NCBI RefSeq assembly: GCF_002000125.1
Contig: NZ_MLHH01000005.1
Coordinates: 62,001 to 126,000, forward strand
DNA from: Rodentibacter heidelbergensis
GTDB lineage: Bacteria; Pseudomonadota; Gammaproteobacteria; Enterobacterales; Pasteurellaceae
Reading direction: 5' to 3'
DNA length: 64,000 bases
A program made the position numbers and the translations under genes. Positions 30,029 through 38,760 of the stretch are shown one piece after another. Position 1 is the stretch's first letter. Each line of letters begins with the position of its first letter. The notes beneath the pieces were generated by a model. The model did not search any database, was not told the origin of the DNA, and saw nothing but the letters and a program-made list of their open reading frames with translations.

Positions 30029-30751
30029 ATGAAAAAACATATTTCTACTCTTTCCATTATTGTTCTTGCACTCATCAGCCTCTGGCAATATTTCAGCGAA
30101 GGGAAAAACGCACCTTCCCCCTCTAAACCCTCAACACAAAATACCGCTCAAGAGCGCAAAAGTGCGGTTAAAAATACGGAAGTTTTTGCCGATTATGATG
30201 TGGTGATGCGTGATGATCCTATCGGGCAAAATGCTAATGCACCGGTGGATTATTATATGTTAGCGCTTTCTTGGTCTCCGGGGTTTTGTGCCTCTCAGCG
30301 TGAAAAATACGGTAATCAATTGCCTTCATCGGCCCAATATCAATGTGAAAATAACCGCAGTTTTGGCTGGGTTGTCCATGGCTTATGGCCACAAAATGCT
30401 CAGGCACGCTCTGTGGCGGATCACCCTCGTTTTTGCCAAGGGGATTTACCTGCCTTACCTCAATCGGTGATTGAACCTTATCTCGCTTTATCGCCGGGGG
30501 CGAAGCTTTTACAAGGGGAGTGGGAAAAACACGGCAGTTGTGCGTTCAGCTCTGCAGAGCAATATTTTGCTAAAGAATTAGCCTTATTTAGTGATTTACG
30601 TTTACCAACAGAGAAATTAGATCGGCGAGAATTATTCCGTTGGATGAAACAACATAATCCTCAGTTGAAAAATGCCTATTTGGGGGCTAGTCGGAATGAA
30701 TTATTTATTTGTTATAACAAGCAATGGCAAGTGATAGATTGCCCGAAGTAA
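30029..30751 (+). CDS. rna: Ribonuclease I (RNase T2 family)
   Basis: A 240-residue exported endoribonuclease. An N-terminal hydrophobic segment (residues 8-22) acts as signal or anchor. The two catalytic CAS motifs are FGWVVHGLWPQ (first catalytic His) and WEKHGSCAF (second). Cysteines fit the T2 disulfide pattern. It degrades RNA in the periplasm. A USS encoding KSAVKN lies between signal and catalytic domain. ATG 30029 is chosen over an upstream in-frame start at 30011. Confidence 0.92.
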   Translation: MKKHISTLSIIVLALISLWQYFSEGKNAPSPSKPSTQNTAQERKSAVKNTEVFADYDVVMRDDPIGQNANAPVDYYMLALSWSPGFCASQREKYGNQLPSSAQYQCENNRSFGWVVHGLWPQNAQARSVADHPRFCQGDLPALPQSVIEPYLALSPGAKLLQGEWEKHGSCAFSSAEQYFAKELALFSDLRLPTEKLDRRELFRWMKQHNPQLKNAYLGASRNELFICYNKQWQVIDCPK

Positions 30752-30762
30752 TTGGGATTTCT

Positions 30763-30803
30763 TTGATCTAAATCGTTACAACTTTGTCATAACTCGCTAT
30801 AAT
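30763..30803 (+). promoter_or_regulatory. pgk promoter with FNR-like upstream half-site
   Basis: A TATAAT -10 element (30798-30803) with GTTACA 17 bp upstream (30775-30780) as a weak -35. TTGAT-CTAA-ATCGT at 30763-30776 matches the left half and part of the right half of the FNR box TTGAT-N4-ATCAA. Tentative. Confidence 0.4.
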
Positions 30804-30847
30804 GAACGGGTTTTAATTTTAACTTTAACCAACAAAGAGGATAGATT

Positions 30848-32011
30848 ATGTCAGTAATCAAAATGACCGATTTGGATTTAGCCGGAAAACGTGTGTTTAT
30901 CCGTGCTGATCTTAATGTACCGGTAAAAGACGGCAAAGTGACTTCCGATGCGCGTATTCGTGCCACCATCCCAACGTTGAAATTAGCCCTTGAAAAAGGG
31001 GCAAAAGTGATGGTGACCTCTCACTTAGGCCGTCCGACAGAAGGCGAATTCAAACCTGAAGACTCTTTACAACCGGTGGTTGATTATTTGAACGAACATC
31101 TTGATGTTCCTGTGCGTTTAGTGCGTGATTACCTTGATGGCGTAGAGGTCAAAGACGGCGAAATCGTGGTGTTAGAAAACGTGCGTGTAAACAAAGGTGA
31201 AAAGAAAAACGATCCTGAGTTAGGTAAAAAATATGCGGCACTTTGTGATGTCTTTGTGATGGACGCATTTGGTACGGCACACCGTGCGCAAGCTTCCACT
31301 TATGGTGTGGCGGAATTTGCCCCTGTTGCTTGTGCAGGCCCATTGCTTGCAGCTGAATTAGATGCTTTAGGCAAAGCATTAAAAGAACCGGCTCGTCCAA
31401 TGGTGGCCATCGTGGGTGGTTCTAAAGTTTCCACAAAATTAGAAGTGTTAAATTCCCTTTCAAAAATCGCTGATCAAATTATTGTGGGTGGCGGTATCGC
31501 TAATACCTTTATTGCGGCAGCCGGCCATAATGTAGGGAAATCTTTATATGAAGAAGATTTGATCCCGGTGGCAAAAGAATTAGCGGCAAGTACAGATATC
31601 CCTGTGCCGGTTGATGTGCGTGTAGGCACAGAATTTTCTGAAACCGCACCGGCAACCGAAAAAGCGGTAACGGAAGTGAAAGACGATGAGTCCATTTTTG
31701 ATATTGGTGATAAATCTGCAGCGCAATTGGCTGAAATCATTAAAAATGCAAAAACCGTGTTATGGAACGGCCCGGTAGGGGTGTTTGAATTCCCTAACTT
31801 CCGTAAAGGAACAGAAGTGATTTCTCATGCTATTGCAAATAGCGATGCTTTCTCCATTGCCGGTGGTGGTGATACCTTAGCGGCAATCGATTTATTCGGT
31901 ATTGCCGATAAAATTTCTTACATTTCAACCGGTGGTGGTGCATTCTTAGAATTTGTTGAAGGCAAAGTCTTACCGGCGGTAGAAATTCTTGAAAAACGTG
32001 CGAAGAGGTAA
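30848..32011 (+). CDS. pgk: Phosphoglycerate kinase
   Basis: Pgk (387 residues) transfers phosphate between 1,3-bisphosphoglycerate and ADP in glycolysis. Signatures: [13 protein letters not shown] (PGK signature), [37 protein letters not shown] and the ATP-binding GGGDT loop in [12 protein letters not shown]. It precedes fbaA, 84 bp away with a hairpin between, and both are probably transcribed together. Confidence 0.98.
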   Translation: MSVIKMTDLDLAGKRVFIRADLNVPVKDGKVTSDARIRATIPTLKLALEKGAKVMVTSHLGRPTEGEFKPEDSLQPVVDYLNEHLDVPVRLVRDYLDGVEVKDGEIVVLENVRVNKGEKKNDPELGKKYAALCDVFVMDAFGTAHRAQASTYGVAEFAPVACAGPLLAAELDALGKALKEPARPMVAIVGGSKVSTKLEVLNSLSKIADQIIVGGGIANTFIAAAGHNVGKSLYEEDLIPVAKELAASTDIPVPVDVRVGTEFSETAPATEKAVTEVKDDESIFDIGDKSAAQLAEIIKNAKTVLWNGPVGVFEFPNFRKGTEVISHAIANSDAFSIAGGGDTLAAIDLFGIADKISYISTGGGAFLEFVEGKVLPAVEILEKRAKR

Positions 32012-32034
32012 TCACGCAAATTGAGTCGTAAAGT

Positions 32035-32058
32035 AGTGTGTGGGCAAATCCACACACT
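32035..32058 (+). promoter_or_regulatory. pgk-fbaA intercistronic hairpin
   Basis: AGTGTGTGG (32035-32043) pairs perfectly with CCACACACT (32050-32058) around GCAAAT. There is no T run, so it is likely an RNA-processing or stability element that sets the pgk/fba ratio rather than a terminator. Confidence 0.5.
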
Positions 32059-32095
32059 CACTAAAATGTTCAACACTTAAAGAGGAAACAACAAG

Positions 32096-33172
32096 ATGGG
32101 TTTATTAGATATTGTTAAACCGGGTGTATTAACCGGTGAAGATGTACAAAAAGTATTCGCTTATGCTAAAAAACATAACTTCGCAATCCCTGCGGTAAAC
32201 TGTGTAGGCTCTGATTCGGTAAATGCCGTATTAGAAACGGCGGCTCGTGTAAAAGCACCGGTGATTGTTCAATTTTCTAACGGTGGGGCTTCTTTCTATG
32301 CAGGTAAAGGCATCAAACCGGCATCAGGCGCGCGTGCGGATGTATTAGGGGCGATTGCAGGGGCAAAACACGTTCATACTCTTGCAAAAGAATATGGTGT
32401 GCCGGTTATCCTTCATACCGACCACGCTGCGAAAAAACTCCTTCCTTGGATTGACGGGTTATTAGAAGCTGGTGAAAAACATTTTGCCGAAACCGGCCGT
32501 CCATTATTCTCTTCTCATATGATCGATTTATCGGAAGAGCCAATGGAAGAAAATATGGTGATTTGTCGTGAATACCTTGCCCGTATGGATAAAATCGGGA
32601 TGACCCTTGAAATCGAAATCGGTATCACCGGTGGAGAAGAAGACGGCGTAGATAATTCCGATGTGGAAGAATCCAAACTCTATACCCAACCTGAAGATGT
32701 GTTATACGTTTATGACCAATTAAATCCGGTTAGCCCGAACTTTACCGTTGCGGCGGCATTCGGTAACGTTCACGGTGTTTACAAACCGGGTAATGTGAAA
32801 TTAAAACCGTCTATCTTAGGCGCATCACAAGAGTTTGTGGCAAAAGAACGTAATCTTCCGGCTAAACCAATCAACTTTGTATTCCATGGCGGTTCAGGCT
32901 CTTCTCGTGAAGAAATTCGTGAAGCAATCGGCTACGGTGCAATCAAAATGAACATTGATACGGATACACAATGGGCATCTTGGGACGGTATTTTAAACTT
33001 CTACAAAGCCAATGAAGCTTATTTACAAGGTCAATTAGGTAATCCTGAAGGCCCGGATGTTCCAAACAAAAAATACTACGATCCACGCGTTTGGTTACGC
33101 AAAATGGAAGAATCCATGTCTAAACGTTTAGAGCAATCTTTTGAAGATCTCAACTGCGTTGATGTTTTATAA
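32096..33172 (+). CDS. fbaA: Class II fructose-1,6-bisphosphate aldolase
   Basis: A 358-residue zinc-dependent aldolase cleaving fructose-1,6-bisphosphate to triose phosphates. Zn and substrate motifs: VPVILHTDHAAKKLLPW (zinc His), EIEIGITGGEEDGVDN, FGNVHGVYKPGNVKL (zinc His), FVFHGGSGSS and NIDTDTQWA. A head-to-head USS terminator follows. Confidence 0.98.
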   Translation: MGLLDIVKPGVLTGEDVQKVFAYAKKHNFAIPAVNCVGSDSVNAVLETAARVKAPVIVQFSNGGASFYAGKGIKPASGARADVLGAIAGAKHVHTLAKEYGVPVILHTDHAAKKLLPWIDGLLEAGEKHFAETGRPLFSSHMIDLSEEPMEENMVICREYLARMDKIGMTLEIEIGITGGEEDGVDNSDVEESKLYTQPEDVLYVYDQLNPVSPNFTVAAAFGNVHGVYKPGNVKLKPSILGASQEFVAKERNLPAKPINFVFHGGSGSSREEIREAIGYGAIKMNIDTDTQWASWDGILNFYKANEAYLQGQLGNPEGPDVPNKKYYDPRVWLRKMEESMSKRLEQSFEDLNCVDVL

Positions 33173-33196
33173 TCCGGCAAAATAACATAAAATACT

Positions 33197-33222
33197 ACCG
33201 CACTTTTTAGTGCGGTTTTTTT
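33197..33222 (+). terminator. fbaA terminator built from two USS
   Basis: ACCGCACT (33197-33204), TTTT, AGTGCGGT (33209-33216), then a T run. The inverted USS pair forms the stem. Confidence 0.9.
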
Positions 33223-33252
33223 ATGGTTGAATGTATCGCCGAGTGACGACTT

Positions 33253-34506
33253 ATGCAAATTTCAAAACAAAATATCCTTCCAGTCTTAGCAAATTTTAGT
33301 ATTAGCTTTTTCTTTTTATCCGTGTTGGCCTTTAAAGGTGGACACAATATTGCCCCGATTTTTTTGATGTTGTTAGGTCTAGGCTATGGTATTTACGGAT
33401 TGATTAAAAAGTTTAAATGGCATTTATCGCAAGAGGATAAATGGCTTATTTATAGCTATATTTTTTACTTTGCGGTTTTTGTACTTTCCTTTTTTGTGAA
33501 TGACGAAAAAGGACGGGTATTGGATAACCCAAGTCGGGCGGTTTTATTAATCCCCACTTTAATTTTTTTATTGAATATGCCGTTAAAGCTCTGTGCATTG
33601 ATTTATGCTATTCCGTTAGGCTCGGTAATGGCGGGGCTTGTTGCGCTTTATGATAAGTTTATTTTACATAGCCCGATGGCCTATTCTCCCCGAACGATGC
33701 AGATTCAAGGGGGTGATATTGCGATGTCATTGGGCTTATTCAGTCTTGCCATTGGCCTTTATTTTTGGCAAAAATCGCAGAAAAAAATGACCGCACTTTG
33801 TCTTTTCGCCTCCTTCTTCGGCATTGCAGGAAGCATTTTTTCTACTGCCCGTGGCGGATGGGTTGCCTTACCGATTATGCTGGTGGCAATGTTATGGATT
33901 TATCGCCATTCACTTTCAAAAAAATTCTTCCTTGGCGTTTTGGGGCTATTTACCCTCGCCCTTGTTGGCATAAGCCAAATGCCTAATAGCCGAGTGATGG
34001 AACGTTTTTCTTTGATTCAGAGTGATATTGCCAACTATGAAAACAATAAGACGAATACCTCGCTTGGCGCACGTTTTGATATGTGGAAAAGTGCTGTATT
34101 AATGATAAAAGAAAAACCGATTTTAGGCTGGGGAGAAAAAGGGGCGATAGAAAAGCGTAAGCAAGATGTGAAAGAGAAAGTAGTTATGGGGAATATTGGA
34201 CGATATGATCATGCCCATAATCAGTATCTTGATGATTTATCCAAACGGGGTGTGATTGGATTTATCGCTTTTTTAGGGATTTTACTCGTGCCTTTATCTC
34301 AATTTAAACGCCGTTTGAATAGCCCCTCTTCAGAAGTGAAATTAATCGCTACCTTGGGAACGGTGCATATTCTTTCCATTATGATCTATTGTTTGAGCCA
34401 AGGTTTTTTCACTCATAATTCCGGGAACATTTTCTATCTTTTCTTAACGGTTGTGTTTTATGCTCTGTTAAAACAAGCAGAAAAAACACACAATGAGGCG
34501 CAGTGA
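33253..34506 (+). CDS. O-antigen ligase-like (WaaL/Wzy_C) membrane protein
   Basis: A 417-residue protein with about ten transmembrane helices and the Wzy_C/O-antigen-ligase region: FSTARGGWVALPIML followed by a large loop with LGARFDMWKSAVLMIKEKPILGWG and the catalytic-type His in YDHAHNQYLDDLSKRGVIGF. Such proteins ligate glycan from undecaprenyl pyrophosphate to lipid A-core. Coupling to the following GT9 gene by a one-base stop/start overlap suggests a role in lipooligosaccharide outer-core assembly. The acceptor and donor are unknown. Confidence 0.8.
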   Translation: MQISKQNILPVLANFSISFFFLSVLAFKGGHNIAPIFLMLLGLGYGIYGLIKKFKWHLSQEDKWLIYSYIFYFAVFVLSFFVNDEKGRVLDNPSRAVLLIPTLIFLLNMPLKLCALIYAIPLGSVMAGLVALYDKFILHSPMAYSPRTMQIQGGDIAMSLGLFSLAIGLYFWQKSQKKMTALCLFASFFGIAGSIFSTARGGWVALPIMLVAMLWIYRHSLSKKFFLGVLGLFTLALVGISQMPNSRVMERFSLIQSDIANYENNKTNTSLGARFDMWKSAVLMIKEKPILGWGEKGAIEKRKQDVKEKVVMGNIGRYDHAHNQYLDDLSKRGVIGFIAFLGILLVPLSQFKRRLNSPSSEVKLIATLGTVHILSIMIYCLSQGFFTHNSGNIFYLFLTVVFYALLKQAEKTHNEAQ

Positions 34507-35540
34507 TGAACAAAATATTGGTTATTCGTAATGATAAACTGGGGGATTTTATGCAGGCATGGCCGGCTTTCGCTATGTTAAAAGCCTCTAATCCTTCATT
34601 AAAATTGACCGCACTTGTGCCTCGCTATACCGCACCATTGGCAGAAATTTGCCCTTATTTGGATGAGGTGATTATTGATAGCAAAAGGGACGATAAAGCG
34701 GATTTCAATCGTTTGGTGAGTGAAATCAAAGCACACCATTTTGATGCCATGATAAGCTTTGTTTCGGATGTGCATAATGCCAAATTAGCTTGGAAAAGCG
34801 GCATAAAATATCGTCTTGCGCCCGCCACGAAGCTTATTCAATTTCTTTATAATCATCGTTTGACCCAACGCCGTTCCCGTTCAGAAAAATCAGAGGCGGA
34901 ATATAATCAGGATTTGGTGCGTGCCTTTTTGAAAAAACACCAAATGCCGATTGTAGAGCCAACCCCGCCCTATTTAGTATTTGATAAAAGTGCGGTTGAA
35001 AATCAACGTGTTTTTTTACAGCAAAGCTTGGGACTTTCTGCGAAGAAAAAATGGGTCTTTGTGCATAGCGGTTCTGGGGGATCTGCAACCAATCTTTCAC
35101 TGGCGCAATATGCACAATTAATTCAAGGGTTGCTTGCTGAATTTGATTGTCAAATTGTGCTGACTGCAGGCCCGGGGGAAAGCGAACAAGCCCATGAATT
35201 GGCGCAATTAGTGGGGGATGAACGCCTTGCTATTTACGATAAAAATCAGGGTTTGGTTGATTTTGCCCATTCCTTAGCTTGTGCGGATTTATTTATTGCC
35301 GGCTCCACAGGACCTTTGCATTTAAGTGGAGCATTGAATGTGCCGACCGTAGGGTTCTATCCAAGTCGCCGTTCTGCTTTACCGATTCGTTGGAAACCGA
35401 TTAATGATGCGGATAAGCATATCGCCTTTTGTCCACCAAAGGGCAAAGCAACACAGATGAATTTAGGTTTAATTTCCATTCCGCAGGCATTAATTGAGAT
35501 CAGGGCGTTCGTTCAACGAATGTGGCAGACGGGAAATTAA
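34506..35540 (+). CDS. Glycosyltransferase family 9 (heptosyltransferase-like)
   Basis: A 344-residue GT-B glycosyltransferase. N-terminus MNKILVIRNDKLGDFMQAWPAF is the GT9 signature (as in WaaC/WaaF/WaaQ). The C-terminal donor site shows FVHSGSGGSATNLSLAQYA and FIAGSTGPLHLSGALNVPTVGFYPS. It probably adds heptose to the LOS inner core at the cytoplasmic face, with specificity undetermined. ATG 34506 overlaps the ligase stop (TGATG). Its 3' end overlaps the opposing YczE-like gene by 51 bp. Two USS lie in the frame (LTAL and KSAVEN). Confidence 0.87.
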   Translation: MNKILVIRNDKLGDFMQAWPAFAMLKASNPSLKLTALVPRYTAPLAEICPYLDEVIIDSKRDDKADFNRLVSEIKAHHFDAMISFVSDVHNAKLAWKSGIKYRLAPATKLIQFLYNHRLTQRRSRSEKSEAEYNQDLVRAFLKKHQMPIVEPTPPYLVFDKSAVENQRVFLQQSLGLSAKKKWVFVHSGSGGSATNLSLAQYAQLIQGLLAEFDCQIVLTAGPGESEQAHELAQLVGDERLAIYDKNQGLVDFAHSLACADLFIAGSTGPLHLSGALNVPTVGFYPSRRSALPIRWKPINDADKHIAFCPPKGKATQMNLGLISIPQALIEIRAFVQRMWQTGN

Positions 35541-36155
35541 ATTCAAATAGCCTTGCACGATCCAGCCAATTCCGCTGGCAAAAATCAGCGTGCCAATGCC
35601 AACGGTGCCGCCGAGAATAAAGCCCAATAGGCAAACAGACACTTCCAGTGTCGTGCGAACAACGCCGACCTTGAGGTGAAAGCGTTGGCATAATCCCACC
35701 ATTAATCCATCTCTTGGCCCTGCCCCTAAGTGGCAGGTCAGATAAAATGCTGTGCCTAATCCATATAACAACATACCTATCATACCAAAGCCGATTTTGC
35801 TTGAAAGTGCGGTGGGTTGTGGCAGGATTTTTGTGGTGATACCTAAAAAGAAAGCGATCACAATAATATTTAAGATCGTGCCTAACCCAAAGCGGAGTTT
35901 TAATGGCAACCACAAAAGCATCACAACAACGCTAATAAAAAACGATGACCAACCAATGCTGATTTCAGTTTGTAATGCTACCCCTTGAGAAAGTACTGTC
36001 CAAGGCGTAGACCCCAATCCGGAAAGCACAATTAAACCATCGCCAATGCCTAAAATCGCCAATGATAAGATTAACACCGATAGGGTCGAAAAATTGGCAG
36101 ACCACAATGAACTCGCTGCCCAACAGGGATAGGGGATAACGCGTGCTTTTTTCAT
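35490..36155 (-). CDS. YczE/YitT-like integral membrane protein
   Basis: A 221-residue protein with five to six transmembrane helices, recognised from IGDGLIVLSGLGSTPWTVLSQG, LGTAFYLTCHLGAGPRDGLMVGL and GGTVGIGTLIFASGIGW, conserved Gly-rich motifs of the YczE family (uncharacterised membrane proteins). Function unknown. It has a good AGGAT ribosome site and converges with the GT9 gene, the two 3' ends overlapping by 51 bp. Confidence 0.78.
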   Translation of the reverse strand: MKKARVIPYPCWAASSLWSANFSTLSVLILSLAILGIGDGLIVLSGLGSTPWTVLSQGVALQTEISIGWSSFFISVVVMLLWLPLKLRFGLGTILNIIVIAFFLGITTKILPQPTALSSKIGFGMIGMLLYGLGTAFYLTCHLGAGPRDGLMVGLCQRFHLKVGVVRTTLEVSVCLLGFILGGTVGIGTLIFASGIGWIVQGYLNLISRLPHSLNERPDLN

Positions 36156-36326
36156 AATGATATCCTTTTATTTGAGCATTTATCATAAAAGGAAACTTCA
36201 TAAAAATAAAACAATTTGATGGGCTATCTTAGTCTATCTAAGAAATGTGATTAGAAATCAAATGGTGTGTTGTGTTTCGATACATTAAGAAAAAGGAATA
36301 GCCACGACTTTCTGAAGTAACGGTTC

Positions 36327-36704
36327 TTAGTGTTCATTGTCTATTTTGAAATGATTAATCACTTCTAAAATCAGTTTTTTCTGAGGCTCAGAAAGTGTAA
36401 GAAAACGGGTTAAAAGCAGATTATCAAGCTCAGTTAAATCTTGTTGTTCTTCATCTGAAACCCCATAACGCAACCACTGAGGTGAAACATCAAGCCATTT
36501 TGCTAGGGTATCAATCTTTTCCGGAGATGGGATGGCCAAGCCGTTTAACCATTTATGAACCGCCTGATTAGTGACGGCTTCTCCCGAATGGCGTAAATTA
36601 AACTTAACAGCAATTTCACTGACCTTTAAATGTGCCAGATTTGCTTGATTTAAAGCGAGGTGTAATCGCTCGCCAAATTTTTCTTTTTCTGTTCGTATTT
36701 TCAT
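36327..36704 (-). CDS. Helix-turn-helix transcriptional regulator (phage-repressor-like)
   Basis: A 125-residue protein. Residues about 9-66 form a Cro/C1-type HTH: FGERLHLALNQANL, then VSEIAVKF, then TNQAVHKWLNGLAIPSPEKI, followed by LAKWLDVSPQWLRYG, a phrase common in lambdoid-type repressors. The C-terminal 45 residues are helical, with no peptidase (LexA/CI) domain. It is divergent from a small lipoprotein gene, with TGGTTT/AAACCA repeats between them, so it probably represses itself and that gene. No other phage genes are near. Confidence 0.8.
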   Translation of the reverse strand: MKIRTEKEKFGERLHLALNQANLAHLKVSEIAVKFNLRHSGEAVTNQAVHKWLNGLAIPSPEKIDTLAKWLDVSPQWLRYGVSDEEQQDLTELDNLLLTRFLTLSEPQKKLILEVINHFKIDNEH

Positions 36705-36738
36705 AGAGGAATTATGTGCTCAATAAAACTTCATATGA

Positions 36739-36795
36739 AAACCATATTGGTTTGATTTAAAACCAAAATAGTTGATAATAAAACTGACATGGTTT
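36739..36795. promoter_or_regulatory. Putative operator cluster for the HTH regulator
   Basis: AAACCA-TAT-TGGTTT (36739-36753) and TTGGTTT-N6-AAACCAA (36747-36766) are overlapping dyads, and a further TGGTTT is at 36790-36795, all within the 133-bp gap between the divergent repressor and lipoprotein genes. The arrangement is typical of a repressor operator. Binding is inferred. Confidence 0.5.
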
Positions 36796-36837
36796 AAAAT
36801 TCTTTCGGATTTTATAACTAACCTTAAGGAGAAAATT

Positions 36838-37026
36838 ATGAAGAAGTTACTTTTATCATCATTAACCATCGCTTTGACTATGGGATTAGTTGGCTGTGCT
36901 GAATTGCAAGATACGGTCAAAGATTTAGGTAAATCAGCGAAAGACAGTGCAGTGAACTCTGCAAAAATTCATGGTTCAGCCAAAATAAATGAAGGTATTG
37001 GTAAGGTGATGAAAACCGGTTACTAA
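36838..37026 (+). CDS. Small lipoprotein of unknown function
   Basis: A 62-residue product with a clear lipoprotein signal (LVGC, lipid Cys20). The 42-residue mature part AELQDTVKDLGKSAKDSAVN... is amphipathic and rich in Lys, Asp, Ser and Ala. It resembles entericidin-like peptides only in size and style, and I do not assign that name. ATG 36838 follows AAGGAG. A longer frame from 36772 would bury the signal. A terminator follows at 37041. Confidence 0.72.
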   Translation: MKKLLLSSLTIALTMGLVGCAELQDTVKDLGKSAKDSAVNSAKIHGSAKINEGIGKVMKTGY

Positions 37027-37040
37027 GTGAGTATAGAAGG

Positions 37041-37063
37041 TGAGGAACATTCCTCATCTTTTT
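37041..37063 (+). terminator. Terminator of the small lipoprotein gene
   Basis: TGAGGA (37041-37046) pairs with TCCTCA (37051-37056), then TCTTTTTT, 15 bp after the stop codon. Confidence 0.75.
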
Positions 37064-37102
37064 TGTTGGCAAATTTAGGCCAAAGATTTTATTTTTAAAA
37101 AC

Positions 37103-37118
37103 TGTGATCTTGATCACT
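37103..37118 (+). promoter_or_regulatory. CRP (or FNR) site upstream of yjjI
   Basis: TGTGA-TCTTGA-TCACT matches nine of ten CRP core bases. The same dyad (GTGAT-CTTG-ATCAC) also resembles the FNR box TTGAT-N4-ATCAA with two outer mismatches. An anaerobic regulator would suit an oxygen-sensitive glycyl-radical enzyme. It lies 69 bp before the yjjI start. Confidence 0.6.
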
Positions 37119-37186
37119 GATTGAAAATTGAGTTCTTATTACCTTCAAGTAAAATATGACTGATTTTTGTTTCTAAGGAACTCATT

Positions 37187-38725
37187 ATGCTCGCTTCCCT
37201 TCAAGATATTCTCGATACTGTTAAAGCTAATAATCTCACTTATCACCAAAAATTAATGATGTTGGGCAATATTGCCGAACGGTTGTTTGACCCCAGAGAA
37301 TTGTTGGGTTACACCGATGAAGAATGGGGCTTTTTACAGAACCAAATGATTTGTGATTTATGCGAGGGGTATGCGATTTATCGTCCTCGTTATATCCTGC
37401 CTGATTACAATGTGTATATTCAAAAAGGCTGTGAATTTTTAGAATTACCGCCGCCAAAGGATCTTGATGAAGCGCTTGATGGTTTGCTTATTCTTTATTC
37501 CCATATCCCTTCTATTACGACCTACCCCGTTTATGTGGGGCGATTGGACAGTTTACTTGAGCCTTTCATTACGGATGAAGAAAAAGATTACATCAAAATT
37601 AAACGCTTTTTAAATCATATTGATAAAACCGTGCCAGATTCTTTTTGTCATGCCAATATTGGGCCTTATGATACCAAAGCCGGACGTTTAATTTTACGCG
37701 CAGTCATTGAGCTTGAAGCCCCTACACCGAATATGACTATCCGTTATGACAAAACAAAAACCAGCCGTGAATTTGCCGAACTGGCAGCAAAAGCCTGTTT
37801 GTTGGTTTCTAAACCTTCCTTTGCAAACGATGCCTACTATATTGCTGATTTAGGCGAAGAATACGGCATAGCAAGTTGCTACAATGCGCTTCCGGAATGT
37901 GGCGGGGCTTATACTTTAACCCGTTTACGCCTTGGAACCATTGCTCGGGCTTGCAAAAGTGCAGACGAAATGGTGAATGAATTATTACCACGAGTAGCGA
38001 AATGCGCCCTTTCTACCATGGATAAACGTCATAAATTTGTGGTGGAAGAAAGCCACTTTTTTAGCAGTTCCTTTTTAGAAAAAGAAGGCTTTATTAAACG
38101 CACTAATTTTACCGGGATGTTCGCTATTGTAGGTTTAGCGGATGCGACCAATCACTTGTTGCACTGTGAGGGGTTAAACGAAACCTTTGGAAAAAGCCAA
38201 CGAGGGGATGAGATCGCAACCGCCATTATGGATAAATTAAAAGAAATCACCGATAGTCATGAGGGAGTTTATGCCGAGCGTACGGGCAATCGCTATTTAT
38301 TACATGCCCAAGTTGGGGCAAGTAATCATGAGGAAGATAAACACAATGCACCGGCACATCGTATTCGGGTGGGGGAAGAGCCGACATTACTCGCACACCT
38401 CAAACAATCGGCCCCTTTCCACAAATATTTCCCATCCGGTACGGGGGATTTATTTGCTTTTGATCAAACCTATGTGGATCATTGCGATGCGGTGGTGGAT
38501 ATTATTGATGGCGCTTTTGCTTTGGGCTATCGTTACATCACGACTTATTTAAAAAATACCGATCTCATTCGTGTGACGGGTTATTTGGTGAAGAAAAGCG
38601 AAGTGGAAAAATACCGTAAGGGAGAGGTGGCATTGCGAGATACCACTTGGTATGGTTCCGGCACGGATGAATGTGCCAATGTGTTTGATCGCCAATTGCG
38701 TGATGAGCAAGATGTGAAGGCCTAA
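37187..38725 (+). CDS. yjjI: Glycyl-radical enzyme YjjI (DUF3029)
   Basis: A 512-residue protein close to E. coli YjjI in size. The C-terminal RVTGYLVK (Gly465) fits the glycyl-radical loop consensus RV.GY. A candidate active-site cysteine lies in ALPECGGAYTLTRL. The reaction is unknown. Activation requires a radical-SAM partner, and the YjjW gene lies at 19159-19953 rather than next door. In enterics yjjIW neighbour the deo (deoxyribonucleoside) genes, and here yjjW neighbours nupC-deoD. Upstream is a CRP/FNR-like site, downstream a strong terminator. Confidence 0.88.
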   Translation: MLASLQDILDTVKANNLTYHQKLMMLGNIAERLFDPRELLGYTDEEWGFLQNQMICDLCEGYAIYRPRYILPDYNVYIQKGCEFLELPPPKDLDEALDGLLILYSHIPSITTYPVYVGRLDSLLEPFITDEEKDYIKIKRFLNHIDKTVPDSFCHANIGPYDTKAGRLILRAVIELEAPTPNMTIRYDKTKTSREFAELAAKACLLVSKPSFANDAYYIADLGEEYGIASCYNALPECGGAYTLTRLRLGTIARACKSADEMVNELLPRVAKCALSTMDKRHKFVVEESHFFSSSFLEKEGFIKRTNFTGMFAIVGLADATNHLLHCEGLNETFGKSQRGDEIATAIMDKLKEITDSHEGVYAERTGNRYLLHAQVGASNHEEDKHNAPAHRIRVGEEPTLLAHLKQSAPFHKYFPSGTGDLFAFDQTYVDHCDAVVDIIDGAFALGYRYITTYLKNTDLIRVTGYLVKKSEVEKYRKGEVALRDTTWYGSGTDECANVFDRQLRDEQDVKA

Positions 38726-38730
38726 TGTGA

Positions 38731-38760
38731 AAAAGAGCGGTTAATTTTCCGCTCTTTTTT
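38731..38760. terminator. Bidirectional terminator between yjjI and the SMR gene
   Basis: AAAAGAGCGG (38731-38740) pairs with CCGCTCTTTT (38749-38758), with T runs on both strands. The arms are a USS-like variant (AGAGCGGT). Confidence 0.85.

Noticed and set aside
36327-36704. Prophage remnant around the HTH regulator
   Set aside because: No integrase, structural, lysis or att-like sequences are found on either side. The neighbours are chromosomal genes.
36838-37026. Entericidin toxin/antidote call for the small lipoprotein
   Set aside because: Similarity is limited to size and lipobox. The sequence after the Cys does not match entericidins well enough.
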